64,000 nt of DNA from Dugong dugon (Eukaryota > Chordata > Mammalia > Sirenia > Dugongidae), in assembly GCA_030035585.1 (NCBI GenBank), contig CM057476.1, positions 21,126,501 through 21,190,500 on the forward strand, written 5' to 3'. Below are positions 1 to 11,983 of the stretch, piece by piece (the first letter of the stretch is position 1; the number at the start of each line of letters is the position of its first letter). The position numbers and the translations under genes were made by a program. The notes under the pieces are model-generated. The model worked only from the letters and a program-made list of their open reading frames with translations, was not told the DNA's origin and did no database searches.

Positions 1-385
1 ATATATACAATGGAATATTATTCAACCATTAAAAAAGAATGAAGTTCTGACACTTGCTACTACATGGATAAACTTTGAAAACATTATGTTAAGTGAAATA
101 AGCCAGACACAAAACGACAAACACTACATTTATAGGAAATGTCTAGAATAGTCAAGTGTCTAGAGACAGAAAGTGCATTAGTGGTTACTAGGGGTCGGGG
201 GAAGGGAAGGATGGGGAGTTATTGCTTAATGAGTACAGAATTTCTACTTGGGTGATGAAAAAGCTTTGGAAACAAATAGTAGTGATGGCTGCAGAACACT
301 GTGTACTTAATGCCACTTAAAAATGGTAAATTTCATGTTGTATATATTTTACTACAACAATTTTTTTTTTTTTTTTTTTTACAAA
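1..385 (+). mobile_element. Old L1 3' end (ORF2 end and 3'UTR), cut by window edge
   Basis: The sequence 'ggaatattattcaaccatt' near the start and 'tggataaactttgaaaac' are the signature of the 3' end of old L1 ORF2 ('the target shows a tailed L1 end'). It is followed by a 3'UTR reading 'gggtgatgaaaaagctttgg' and a T-rich end at about 360-380. Copies of the same end type lie at 24950-25506 and 25880-26226. The 5' part is outside the window. It lies in an SFI1 intron, antisense to that gene. Confidence 0.8.
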
Positions 386-679
386 ACCACTAGCTAATAA
401 AGATATTCACAGGGATATTCAGGGAGATTTCTGGTATGATATTTTCCCTCTAGCATTCCTAAAAAGTGAGAAATAAATAATTCAATATGGAAAAAGACCC
501 CCCCCCCCCGCCAAAAAAAAGCAAAGATCAGTATGCCAATCCTTCTCCAAAGTAATAAACAAATAACCCACTTGGTTTATTTAAAAAGAGACTGAATTTG
601 AAAACAACCAGCCCTTCCCAAATTTCTAAGTCAATGGAAACACAGTATCAGCATTCTAATTCTGGTGAGTGCTTAGAGA
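386..679. other. Intronic sequence with a C12 run, no gene seen
   Basis: AT-rich intronic DNA of SFI1. It contains a homopolymer of 12 C at 498-509 followed shortly by an A run. No open frame or recognisable repeat consensus was found in the rest. Confidence 0.5.
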
Positions 680-845
680 ACAAATATTCTCAATCTCCTC
701 TTACAGTCTGAGAAATTGAGGCCCAGGGAGCCCAGAGACATAGTTACCAGATCAAACAATTAGCTAGGGACAGGCTTGGGACCAAAACTTGAGTCTCTTA
801 AATTCCAATCCAGTGCTCTTTCTTCTACACCCTGCTACTACCCAA
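680..845 (+). mobile_element. MIR SINE fragment
   Basis: The order of short motifs matches the MIR core: 'gagaaattgaggcccaggg', then 'atagttaccagatcaaacaattagctag', then a 'ccaatccagtgctctttctt' tail. It is old and diverged. Confidence 0.65.
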
Positions 846-1735
846 AAGCAAAAAATTTAAAATAAATTTTAAATGCAAAATTTTTAAAGCAGTGTGGTAG
901 ATGCCGTCTACTGGGTAACCCCATACCTAGTCCCAAAGCCCTGCTTCCTTCTACCACAGAAGCTGGAAAGGTTTCTTTCCCAATCTCCCCTGTAGCTAAT
1001 GGTGGCCAAGGACATCATTCTGCCAACACGACAGAAGCAGAACGCAAGTGGGGGCTTCTAGGAAAGTTTCATTTTTCTGATTTAGGGGAAGATCAAGCTG
1101 GCACCATCCCTTTCCCTCCCTGCCAGAAGCTAGAACAGTCATCTGGCACCTCAGAGGACAAAAGGACCTAAAGAACAGTGAACCAGAAAAACACAAAAAG
1201 CCTGAGTCTTTGATGGCATCACTGAACAACTGAACCAATACCAGTCACTGTCAACTTCCAGGCTGCTTGTGAGAAAAAGCAAATCCCAGTTATTTAGGTC
1301 ACTGTCAGACTTTCTCTTACTTAGAGTCAAACGCATTTCTAAGTAATACAATCAGCATTCCCAAAGCACTCAATATAAATAGGTATTACTTCAAAACAGG
1401 TTCTCAGTCAAATATGGGTTAAATATACATTAAAAAAAATTAAGTAGGAAAGTGATTTGGGGGAAGATAATAGCTGCAACATAGTTTTTCAATCTCTGAA
1501 TCCCCAGGATATACAGACAGCACCTGCATAGAAAAATGAAAAACCTATGTACAAATTACAACAAAAGCAGATGGTATGGTATTTCCCATGAATACAAAAC
1601 CCTAGCAGGTGAGGACAAGCCACCCACAGTCATAAGATATGCATAGATTAGCATTTGTGCAGGAGGAAGAAGGAACAATGGAATGACATCTGAGAACAAG
1701 AGAACCCCAAAATAGCTATAAGTGTTCCCTGGAAA
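846..1735. other. Intronic sequence with diverged old repeat material
   Basis: Part of an SFI1 intron. The stretch at about 895-1350 has the composition and phrasing of an old LTR or DNA-transposon remnant, but I cannot name a family. The short open frames here are not conserved-looking. Confidence 0.35.
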
Positions 1736-1893
1736 GAGCCCTGGTGGCACAGTGGTTAAGAGCTTGGCTGCTAACCAAAAAGTCAGCACTTCGAAACCAC
1801 CAGCCGCTCCTTGGAAACCCTATGGGGCAGTTCTGCTCTGTCCTATAGGGTTGCTATGAATCGGAATCAACTCGATGGCCCAACAGCTAAAGC
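1736..1893 (+). mobile_element. AfroSINE (tRNA-derived, Afrotheria-specific)
   Basis: It starts at 'gagccctggtggcacagtgg' (pol III A-box region), continues through 'ttaagagcttggctgctaac' and a B-box-like 'cacttcgaaaccacc', and ends with 'gggttgctatgaatcggaat' and 'caactcgatggc'. This is the short subfamily with 'ggcagttctgctctgtcc' in the body. The tail is shared with the RTE at 19199-22423. Confidence 0.93.
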
Positions 1894-3589
<1,696 letters not shown>

Positions 3590-4679
3590 GAAAACTAAGA
3601 CAAAGAATTAATCTTCAAATAAGTAACAACGAGACTAACAGCTTACAAATGGAAGCCATAAGACAATGTAGTACCTTCAAAGTGCTGGGGGAAAACTGGC
3701 AACCAGACTTCTATACCCAGACTTCTATACCAAAAATGAAAGTGAAACTAAAAACACTTTTAGACAAATGAAAACTGAGAGAATTCATCACCAGCAGATC
3801 TACCCTAGAGGAAATACTCAGGGATGTTCTACAGCAAAAGGAAAATGATGCAGGAAGAAAACAGAGCCCCAGAGAAGGTATGTGAATAAATCTAAGTGAA
3901 CATTGGTTATAAAAACTAGAATAATAATGTTTTATAAATTTTTAAATACACACAGAATTAAAATACATTACAACAATAGCATATAAGTGGTGGGCGGGGA
4001 AAGGCAGAGTTAAAGTGTACTAAGGACCTAGCCTTGACTGAGAAGAAGCAATTAACAATAGACTCTGTAAGTTACAGATACATATTATATTCTTTAGGGC
4101 AGTCACTAAAAAAAAAAACGATAAAGCTAACAGAGGAGAACATAAATAAGATACTAAATTGAATAAAATAAAAACAAGATATTTCCAATAATGGCAAACT
4201 AGGCAATTCAGATCAACTCTCCCACACAGAACAAGAATAAGAGGACAAAATATAGGGGAAAAAAATGATCTGAAGGCATTGGAGAGATGTTAAGGCAGCA
4301 AAAAAGGACAAGGTTAACATCCAGGAGAAGGAGGAAAACCAGAGAAGTGAATTCTGCCTAAGAGCCACAGCAGGGATGGGCTGGTAACACAACAGGAGCT
4401 TCACTGTTAGAGATCCCCAGAGAGGAGATGGCAAACAGCAGAGCCCCTCACAAAGATTTCAGAAGACACGCAGGCCAAATTTGCTTGCTAATCAACAAGG
4501 CCTGAGAGATGCCCCAGGTCAGGAAAGCCATACTGTCAGAAAATGAAACAGAAAATGTTTTAGTAACAGGAAAACAGGCAAAGGAGAGTGAGAGGGGAGA
4601 GGGAGAGGACTCACAACATTTCAGTTTAAAAAAAATGACTGCATTCTCAATGGCTGTCAATTCTACCTCTGAAATATAC
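3590..4679 (+). mobile_element. Old L1 5' part (end of ORF1 and inter-ORF or 5'UTR material)
   Basis: From 3645 the sequence is 'atggaagccataagacaatg', then a stretch coding for degenerate L1 ORF1p C-terminal motifs ('ttcaaagtgctgggggaaaa', 'gacaaatgaaaactgagaga', 'caccagcagatctaccctag'), followed by inter-ORF-like A-rich DNA. It is heavily decayed, with stops in all frames. The part beyond 4190 could belong to a second fragment. Confidence 0.6.
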
Positions 4680-5000
4680 TTTACACCTTGCCCCTTCTCT
4701 CCATCTCCACTGCTTTCACCTCTCCTCTGGACAACTGCACCTGTCTCTGACAGGCTTCCCTGACAGCTGTGACTCCCTCTTGCAGTCCACTCTTCTGCGC
4801 TGCAGCTGAAGTGGTCTCAACTGAACAGCAGAGTGGGCAGCAGCATCTACAGAAGTGAAGCTATGGCAGAGGATCTGAACTTTCTCTTCACTACCATTTC
4901 ACTCTCTCAGTCAATGGCAACTTTTTCCCCAGATTCTGCCTAAATCAAGTCAATCTGTCAGTCTCACCAGTGCCCTGAAAGAGTTCATTTATTTCTCCTG
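4680..5000 (+). mobile_element. L2 LINE fragment
   Basis: The motif order 'cacctctcctctggacaact', 'gacaggcttccctgacagct', 'cttgcagtccactcttctgc' follows the L2 ORF end and 3' region. It is diverged and the ends are uncertain. Confidence 0.5.
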
Positions 5001-5107
5001 CACAAACACGTTATTCCCCAGAGAGGATGTTAGCTGTCCTGGTTTACTTAAGTATGATTCCTTCATACGTTCATTCAGTGACTGATGATGTACTAAGTGA
5101 TCTACTA

Positions 5108-5319
5108 AGGAGCCCTGGTGGCGCAGTGGTTAAGTGCTTGGCTGCTAACCAAAAGGTCGGTGGTTTGAATCCATCAGCCACTCTGCAGGAGAAAGATGTG
5201 GCAGTCTCCTTCCGTAAAGACTGTAGCTTTGGAATCCCTACAGGGCAACTCTACTCTGTCCTATAGGACTGCTATGAGTTGGAATCAACTCGATGGCAAT
5301 GGGTTCGGTTTTGGTTTAA
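5108..5319 (+). mobile_element. AfroSINE, near full length
   Basis: The head is 'gagccctggtggcgcagtgg', followed by 'gtgcttggctgctaaccaaa', B-box-like 'ggtttgaatcc', the body 'gagaaagatgtggcagtctc' and the tail 'ctgctatgagttggaatcaa' plus 'ggttcggttttggttt'. It lies 170 bp from an SFI1 exon. Confidence 0.95.
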
Positions 5320-5486
5320 ATTATCTACTACATAATCAGGTACTATTCCTGCCTGCTGGGAGCGGGGGAAGGACAGGGAAGGAATGTAATACGTGCCATA
5401 ATAAAGATTATTTGATATTAAAAATCAAAAAATCAAAAAACCTGCAACGAACTCATCAGAAAGTTGGTATTCTGAGCTAATACTAC

Positions 5487-5558
5487 CTGGCTTTAGAGGG
5501 GAATACTCTTCCAAAAGTCCTTCGAATCCACAAATACAAGAACTTTCTGGCCACACAT
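5487..5558 (-). CDS. SFI1: SFI1 internal exon (72 bp)
   Basis: SFI1 is a centrosomal and centriolar protein that binds centrins through long arrays of SFI repeats; this exon lies near its N-terminus, just before the repeats. On the - strand a pyrimidine tract ending 'ccttctttcag' precedes the exon, and the exon is followed by donor 'gtagta', which is weaker than the usual gtaagt. It completes the Arg codon split with the exon at 7167-7340 and encodes [20 protein letters not shown] and SKA, ending two bases into the next Arg codon. By recall of human SFI1 the only difference is Met to Arg at the twelfth full codon. The length is a multiple of 3, so both flanking introns have the same phase. 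The next exon is not in the window. The identification is based on protein similarity plus phase continuity. Confidence 0.93.
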
Positions 5559-5869
5559 CTGAAAGAAGGAAAAAGAAAGGATATATATTTTAAAACTCCA
5601 TCCAGCTTATGTCATCAGTCGTCTGGAAGGAGAAGGAATTTTTAAGATCCCATAGGAAGGGAAGCTAGGATGAGTCAAAAGATGACATCATAGCTAATCT
5701 TGTATCAAACAGAGCACACGCTGGTATACATTTATAAAGCTAAAATCAAACAGATTATTAAAAAAATATTTCCATTATCAAGTATTTTGTTAATGAAGAA
5801 ATACAGATTTCAGAGTTGAGGAAAGTAAGTACACGATAATGCTTTTTTTCACAGTATTCTTTTTGCCTA

Positions 5870-6448
5870 AAGCATCTGGCAAATGCCTACATATCCAATA
5901 AGACTCCTCTTCAATGCTTGCTTCCATGTGAAGTCTTCCTGGACCTTTCTCAACCTAAACAGAGTGAGTAGCTTTATTCCCTCTAGGGTAACATTATGAC
6001 ACTATATCACAGTAATTGGGGCTCGCTGGGGTATCTGTCATTCCCACCTCATTGTGGGCCCAAGAGTAGAGACTATGTATTATAGTCTCCCCAGTACCTA
6101 GCACAGTGCCTGGTACACACACACAAAAAAGTTGACTTCCTGTCCAGTTAAGCTCTAGGCTCAGTCTGGAACATTCTTCCTCCTATCCTTACCTAACTTA
6201 CTCTTACATATCTCCTTTAGGACTTAGCTTAGACTCTCCCTTCTTCAGGAAGTCACTGCTGACTACCCTAGCTTGGCTGCTCTTGCCACATGTGCCTCTG
6301 GCACCACATTCTTCTCCTCTCATAGCACACTTTATTGTGGCTTGTAAAATGGTCTGTCTACTCCATCTGCTTTTAAATGTTCATGAGGTCATGGATCAGG
6401 AACATCTCATTATCTTGCATTCTCAGAGTCTAGCACAACACCTAGCAG
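5870..6448 (+). mobile_element. Two L2 3'-end fragments
   Basis: Two stretches have L2 3' signatures. One ends near 6090-6120 with 'ccagtacctagcacagtgcc'. The other runs about 6150-6460 with 'ggacttagcttagactctcc', 'tcatgaggtcatggatcagg' and 'gtctagcacaacacctagca'. The second is split by the L1 at 6466-6831 and resumes at 6832 with 'tttttgttgaatgaatgaat'. Confidence 0.7.
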
Positions 6449-6465
6449 GCACCCAATAAATTTTT

Positions 6466-6831
6466 ATTTTTATTTTTTTATTGTACTTCAGGTGAAGTTT
6501 TACAGAACAAATAGTTTCTCATTAAACAGAAGCACACACATTGTTTTATGACATTGGTTAACAACCCCACGACATGTCAACCCTCTCCCTTCTGACCATT
6601 TTTTTTTTTTTTGGTGTAAATATACATAGCTAAAGATATACCATTTCAAAACTTTCTACATGCACAGTTCAGTGACATCGACTATGCACTTCCAATTATG
6701 CTGCTATTCTCACGTTAGATGAAGGCTTACGGAACAAGATAATTTCTCATTAAACAGTCAGCACACATGTTGCCCTATGACAATGGTTAACAACCTCACA
6801 ACACATCAACATTGTCCTTACTCAACCCTGG
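6466..6831 (-). mobile_element. 5'-truncated L1, only the duplicated 3'UTR end
   Basis: The reverse complement matches the 3' end of the L1 at 27267-35516 over its whole architecture: end module, spacer with 'ttctacatgcacagttcagt', second end module. It is flanked by a 17-bp target site duplication (6449-6465 and 6832-6848, two mismatches) made from an L2, so this is one insertion and not two. It is sense with respect to SFI1. Confidence 0.85.
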
Positions 6832-6848
6832 GCACCCAGTAAGTTTTT

Positions 6849-7166
6849 GTTGAATGAATGAATCAATGTCTTTAATATACCTAATCAAGATTATCATTTT
6901 CCTTGGAACATGTTTAACTTTTTCTGGGAGAATCTGTATAGCTTACACACTGTGGGGCACAAATGGAGACCACGAATGAAAAACACTCAGTGACATATTT
7001 TAGGTCTGCAGATTCCTGAACATCTTTCTCATCTCAGCATTCTGCTATGTAGAGCAGGAATCAACGTCTCTTGAGATATGAGAATCAAGAATAATCCCCT
7101 CATTTTAACCAAAAAAGGAGGACAATGGAAAAGTCATTGCAGGCAGGTGATAACAGGTACACTTAC
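6849..7166. other. Intron between two SFI1 exons
   Basis: This begins with the end of the interrupted L2 ('gaatgaatgaatcaatg'), followed by unassigned intronic DNA that leads up to the donor of the exon at 7167-7340. Confidence 0.5.
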
Positions 7167-7340
7167 CTGATGCGTAATTCTCTTAACCGGCCCCTCCGGT
7201 CCCAAGTATGTGAGGCATGATGTTGCACTGGATGACTGGTACTAGGTAACTGACTCCAGACCCCAGGGAAGGCGGAAGACTTCTTGTTGGACAGTATCCT
7301 TAGAGAATGAGGTTTCTTAACTGCACCATCTCTAAAAGAT
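7167..7340 (-). CDS. SFI1: SFI1 internal exon (174 bp)
   Basis: This exon encodes part of the N-terminal region of the centrin-binding centrosome protein SFI1. On the - strand the donor is a strong 'cag|gtaagtg' and the acceptor follows a good pyrimidine tract, 'cccacttactcctcaag' plus 'tttaag'. The frame reads [20 protein letters not shown], then [17 protein letters not shown] and [10 protein letters not shown]. It matches human SFI1 by recall, especially [21 protein letters not shown] and GRLRELRIR. It begins by completing an Arg codon started in the exon at 26565-26694 and ends two bases into an Arg codon completed at 5558. Two AG dinucleotides 6 nt apart at the acceptor could give a two-residue in-frame variant. 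An open frame continuing upstream of the acceptor is intronic read-through. Confidence 0.95.
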
Positions 7341-7949
7341 CTTAAACTTGAGGAGTAAGTGGGAAAGGAAAGAATCAAATTATCTCTGCGTATGATACAA
7401 ATAAGTTTCAAATGAAATTAAATAGAGACACTCATTCAGACTGATAATAACTATGCTTCAAGAACAACAAGCAGTCCAACCTCTGACAGAAATACCTGCC
7501 AGACAGAGGGGGAGGATATTGCTGGGCTGGCAGTAACCACAGAGCTGGCGGATGCCTCTGAGTCATTAGGTCTAATACGCTCTTTTTTAATGTGTCTTTT
7601 AAAGGGGAATCATTTACAAACTAAAAACAAGTTTATTTATATAAAGAAATAATTAGGAAAGATTTTCAGAAAATGCAATTTTTATGTCTACATGACACCA
7701 CATATTTTTACTAAACACTAAATTTCTGATTTTAATCCCATCTCAGGGACATTAAGAGATTTACAATTAGGGAAGGAAAAAGCAGAGGCAGAATCCTGGG
7801 TATTGGATTGGGAGTAGATATACTGGTATGAATTCATGGTTTTGAAAAATATATACATGTGTGTGGGTGTGTTGTCAGAGCTCTGCCCACAGGAAATACC
7901 TAGACGCAATAACATCTCACTATAGCAATGAGTATACCTAGAGGCCAGA
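7341..7949. other. SFI1 intronic sequence, no feature seen
   Basis: The start of the 19-kb intron between the 26.6-kb and 7.2-kb exons. The first 30 bases are the acceptor pyrimidine tract on the - strand. I recognise nothing in the rest. Confidence 0.5.
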
Positions 7950-8158
7950 TATGGAGTTTCTAGGTGGTACAAATTGTTAAGCGCTTGACTACTAGCTGAA
8001 AGGTTGGCAGTTCGAACCCGTCCAGAGGCACCTTGGAAGACAGGCCCGGTGATCCGCTTCTGAAAGATCACAGCCTTGAAAACTCTAAGGTGCACAGTTC
8101 TACTCTGCACACATGAAGTCACCATGAGTCGGAATCAACTCAACAGCAACTAATAATA
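7950..8158 (+). mobile_element. AfroSINE, long-body subfamily
   Basis: The diverged head 'aggtggtacaaattgttaag' is followed by 'gttggcagttcgaacccgtc' (B box), then 'agaggcaccttggaagacag', 'gatcacagccttgaaaactc', 'ctactctgcacacatgaagt' and the tail 'ccatgagtcggaatcaactc'. The body differs from the copies at 1736, 40047 and 57970. Confidence 0.9.
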
Positions 8159-9120
8159 ACAGAGCCCAGATATTGTTTCTCAAATACCATTCCCTACTAA
8201 AAGGAGAATCAGCTGATTTTAGGTCTGGGACAAAAAAATTACAAGATGTATCTGGAATATCTTACTGGGTCAGAAAATTTTAAAGTACTCAGAGAATGAT
8301 GGAGGCATGTCATAAGAGCACGGAGCCAGCCTGAAAGGGCCGCCACTGACCAAATCTGGGACAATTTGATAGATTAAATAGATTTAACAGATTAAAACTC
8401 ACTGAAAAAAAAACTGGAATCCATAATGATATAAGTAAATAAATAAATAAATGAGAGAAATGGAAAGCTCTTCTTTGCAGTAGAATGCCAACCAATAATC
8501 TTAGAAGGTATGACAGCATTAGAAAATCACCATTTAGGAACCATCATAGAAATAACCGACTCAGATAAGAACCATCAATGGATGCAAAAACGTGTGTGCT
8601 TGTTTGATGAGGAAAAGGATATTAATGTAGTCTCAAAAAGTTTCTCCCCACGAAATCCTCATTCATTAACGTTACAATGGAGAAACTGAGCAGACACCAT
8701 CTTTAAACAAATGATAAAAGTTAACATCACTGGTAACAGGACAAACCGACATGATGGGCCTCCTGAGATGATGCACCGAGAGGGACACAGCATTGTTTGT
8801 GGTTATTCATGCCCCCACCCCCAAAAAAAGCATAACCTGAATTTAACCAAGAAAAAGCATCAAACAACTCAAATTGAGGAATATTCTTAAAAAGTAAGCA
8901 GTCTGAGTTATTCAAATATCTACATCATGAAAGATATGAAAAGACTGAGGAAGAGTTCTAAATTGAAAGAGACCAAAAAGATTAAATGCAATGCATGATC
9001 CTGGATTGAATCGTGGACAAGAAAGGAAAGTGGTAAAAAAAGAAATTAGTTTTTCCAATATTTGTTTCTTCCAATGTTTAGTTGTTTTCTTTTTGCTATA
9101 AAATAACGGTATTAGACAAC

Positions 9121-9207
9121 TTGCTGTAATTATATTTTTGTTGTATACTTACATATATACACACATACATACATATACACATACATACATATATATGCAT
9201 ACGTACT
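9121..9207. repeat. CA/TA-rich microsatellite
   Basis: Imperfect repeats of 'acatacatacatata'. A complementary TATG-rich stretch sits at about 9976-10060 on the other side of the LTR and SINE insertions. Confidence 0.8.
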
Positions 9208-9208
9208 A

Positions 9209-9722
9209 TATTAGTCATCCAGTGCTGCTATAACAGAAATACCACAAGTGGATGGCTTTAACAAAGAAAAATTATTCTCTCACACTCTAGGAGGCTAGAA
9301 GTCCAAATTCAGGGTGCTGGCTCTAGGGGAAGGCTTTCTCTCTGTCAGCTCTGGGGAAAGGTCCTTGCCATCAATCTTTCCCTGGTCTAGGAGCTTCTCA
9401 ATGCAGAGACCCTGGGGTCCAAAGGACGTGCTCCCCTCCTGGTTCTTCATTCTTGGTGGCAGGAGTTCCCCCTGTCTCTCTGCTCTCTTCTCTTTCATAT
9501 CTCAAGAGATTGACTCAAGACACAAACTAATCTTATAGATTGAATTCTGTCTCATTTACGTAACTGACTCTAATCCTGCTTCATTAACATCATAAAGGTA
9601 GGCTTTACAACACACAGGAAAATCACATCAGTTGACAAAATGGTGGACAATCACACAATACTGGAAATCATGTCCTAGATAAGCTGACACACATTTTGGG
9701 GTGACATAATTCAATCCAAAAC
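9209..9722 (-). mobile_element. Solo LTR of the MaLR-type family
   Basis: The reverse complement matches both LTRs of the provirus at 18584-23824, from 'ttcaattatgtcacc' near one end to 'gccatccacttgtggtattt' and 'tgttatagcagcactg' at the other. No internal sequence is present, as expected after LTR-LTR recombination. It lies antisense to the provirus and sense to SFI1. Confidence 0.85.
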
Positions 9723-9724
9723 AC

Positions 9725-9912
9725 ATACCTATATACTAACTGAAAGGGTGGCAGTTCCAATCCACCTGGTGGCACTGCAGAAGAAAGGCCTGGAGATCTG
9801 CTTCTGAAAAGATTACAGCCAATAAAACCCTATGGAACTCAGTTCTACTCTTGTAACACATGCGGTTGCCGTGAATTGGAATAGACTTGACGGCAACAGG
9901 CTTGGTTTTTTA
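9725..9912 (+). mobile_element. AfroSINE, 5'-truncated
   Basis: The head is missing; it starts at 'actaactgaaagggtggcag'. It keeps 'cctggagatctgcttctgaa', 'ctactcttgtaacacatgcg' and the tail 'gaattggaatagacttgacg'. It belongs to the long-body subfamily and directly abuts the solo LTR. Confidence 0.88.
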
Positions 9913-9975
9913 CATATGCATCACATCTTTCAGTTAGTAGCTGAGCACAAACCATTCGCACCACCCAAGGATCTC

Positions 9976-10060
9976 TGTGTATATATGTATGTAGGTACGT
10001 GTGTGTGTATGCTTATGTATACATATATACATACATATATATATAAAATATAATTGCAGC
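9976..10060. repeat. TATG/TA microsatellite
   Basis: Alternating 'tatgtatgta' and 'tgtgtgtgta' blocks ending in 'atatatataaaatataa'. The open frame crossing it is low complexity. Confidence 0.8.
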
Positions 10061-10245
10061 CAGTTGTCTAACAATGTTATTTAGAGAGAGAGACAGACAG
10101 GAGGGAAGAGATAGAATATAAAACAAATGTGGTAAAATGTTAATAACTGGAGAATCTATGGGAAGAAAGATACATATAGAACTTCTTTGTCTTATTCTTG
10201 AAACATATCTGTAAGATTGAAATTATTTCAAAATAAAAGTTTAAT

Positions 10246-10555
10246 AAAAATTAAAATAAATACATAAGATTTTGGATCTGCTCAATTTCAAAACAGAAGA
10301 GGCACTAAAAGGTTAAGTGATTAGCCCGTGGAGCACAGCTAGCTGGCAGAAGGAGCGTAGGAATGGTCCTCTTTCCAAGCCCTGCTACACAATCAAGGAG
10401 CTAATCAGCACTCCACAGCCTGGGGAGCTGAACCCTGAAGTCATTGCCACGACTGCTCTCTCCTTCTGGCTGTCTCCCTGGACTCTTTACCAGATAGTAA
10501 GCAGGCTGGACTATTTACAAGCCTAAAATTTAAAGACCATAAAATTATTAACACT
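10246..10555. other. Intronic sequence, no gene recognised
   Basis: AT-rich start, followed by 'cctgctacacaatcaaggag' and other unassigned material. The 69-residue open frame at 10317-10526 has no recognised domain. Confidence 0.4.
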
Positions 10556-11983
10556 GGGGGAGCCAGGGCCAAGATGGCGGAGTAGTCAGATGCTTCCAGT
10601 GGTCCCTCTTACAACAAACACCCGAAAAAAACAAGTTAATCGATTATATATATGACAATCTAGGAGCCCTGAACATCAAGGGCAAAGTAGAGGAATCAGA
10701 CTGAGCAGCAGGGGGAGGGAGAGATGGTTTGGAGGCAGCAAGCAGTTGCCAGACCTGATCTGGAGGGAACAGGCACCCTGCAGGCTTGATCGGCAGGCGT
10801 GCATACTGAGGCAAGCAGTGCTGCTTGGGATGTGTTTCTCTTATCAGTAGAGACCGAGTGGCAGAGACTCTACCCAAGCCTCCAGAACCAGTGGAAAAGA
10901 GTCCTAAATCAGCAAAAGGAAAGTACATGTGTCTAACCTACTGCACTGATGAAAAAACACCCCCTTTGGGAAGAACCGCTTTCCCATTTATCTGCCCCTC
11001 CCCGCTCTGCACCACTCCAGGGCTGGTTTCAGCAACTGCCACGTCACCAGGCTGGAAGTAGGACCCTTCACCTGCCCTGATTCATTCTCCTGGCTTTAGA
11101 GAGGGAACAAATTAACAAACAGGAAAAAATAATCTGCTGGCACCCCTAAGCTGGGAACTCAGGGCAGACACAGATCCTTTGCCTAGGTACAGATATAAAG
11201 GGTTCACAGACCTTGAATGCTTTTTACTCATGCATAGACCCGTGTGGGCCCATTTCAACAGCTTCGGCCCTCATTACCACAGTACAACAGGGAATATAAC
11301 TGAAGCCTATTATCAACTATATCAACTATAAGGTGGAATGGCAGATTCGTGACACTTGACACCGCTCTGCCAATTAAACAGGGTCCTCACCCACATCAGG
11401 GGCCTGAGGACTGGTGGCTCCACCCACACCACCTAGCCACCTGCAAGAGGGGTCCAAGAATAAGTGCTGCCTCCCACTCCTTACAACCAACAGCATTGGG
11501 TCGCCATAATCTGGCTGCAAAACCCACCCACCTACATGCTCTAGGGAACAGGGACATGCTCTTTTCCCAGACACTCAGGGGCAGCCGTCAGCCCTCTGCC
11601 TTGCTCAGAGCATGATCCACGACTGCAGCCAGATACCTGGGCCTACACCAATCATTCATGCCTGTCTAGGACTGTAGGTAAGAGCCTGCACCACACACTT
11701 GGTGACCGACTACCTGGACACCTGAGCTGAATCCATACAAGAAAAGTAAATGGACTCCTGGGCTCACATACCTAGTAACAGATCTAACCACCTGCTGATA
11801 AGATGTGAGATGTTCAAAAGCGCCCATAATCAAACTAGCTCACACAAGTAGCCTATTTGGGCATATCAAAACAAAACAAGGAGATAAGACACAGTAAGCA
11901 AACATAAATTAAATGAATGTAATCACTTATTGATAGCTCAGAGACAAGAGTCAACATCAAATCACATAAAAAGGCAGACCAGG

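Larger units (their letters stand above)
8281..10245 (+). mobile_element. Ancient interspersed repeat, split by later insertions
   Basis: The stretch 8281-9115 has a recurring mammalian repeat signature ('aggaaccatcatagaaataa', 'gacatgatgggcctcctgag', 'atgcaatgcatgatcctgga'). It seems to resume at about 10100-10245 with 'ttgaaattatttcaaaataa', its usual end. I cannot name the family. A CA/TA microsatellite, a solo LTR and an AfroSINE separate the parts. Confidence 0.45.

Noticed and set aside
5108..5180. tRNA-like box A and box B in SINE heads, considered as tRNA genes
   Set aside because: The heads are followed by SINE bodies and shared RTE-type tails and cannot fold into a full cloverleaf with acceptor stem; they are AfroSINEs.
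7718..8125. 135-codon minus-strand open frame
   Set aside because: Half of it is the antisense of an AfroSINE; the rest has no recognisable domain and no splice context.
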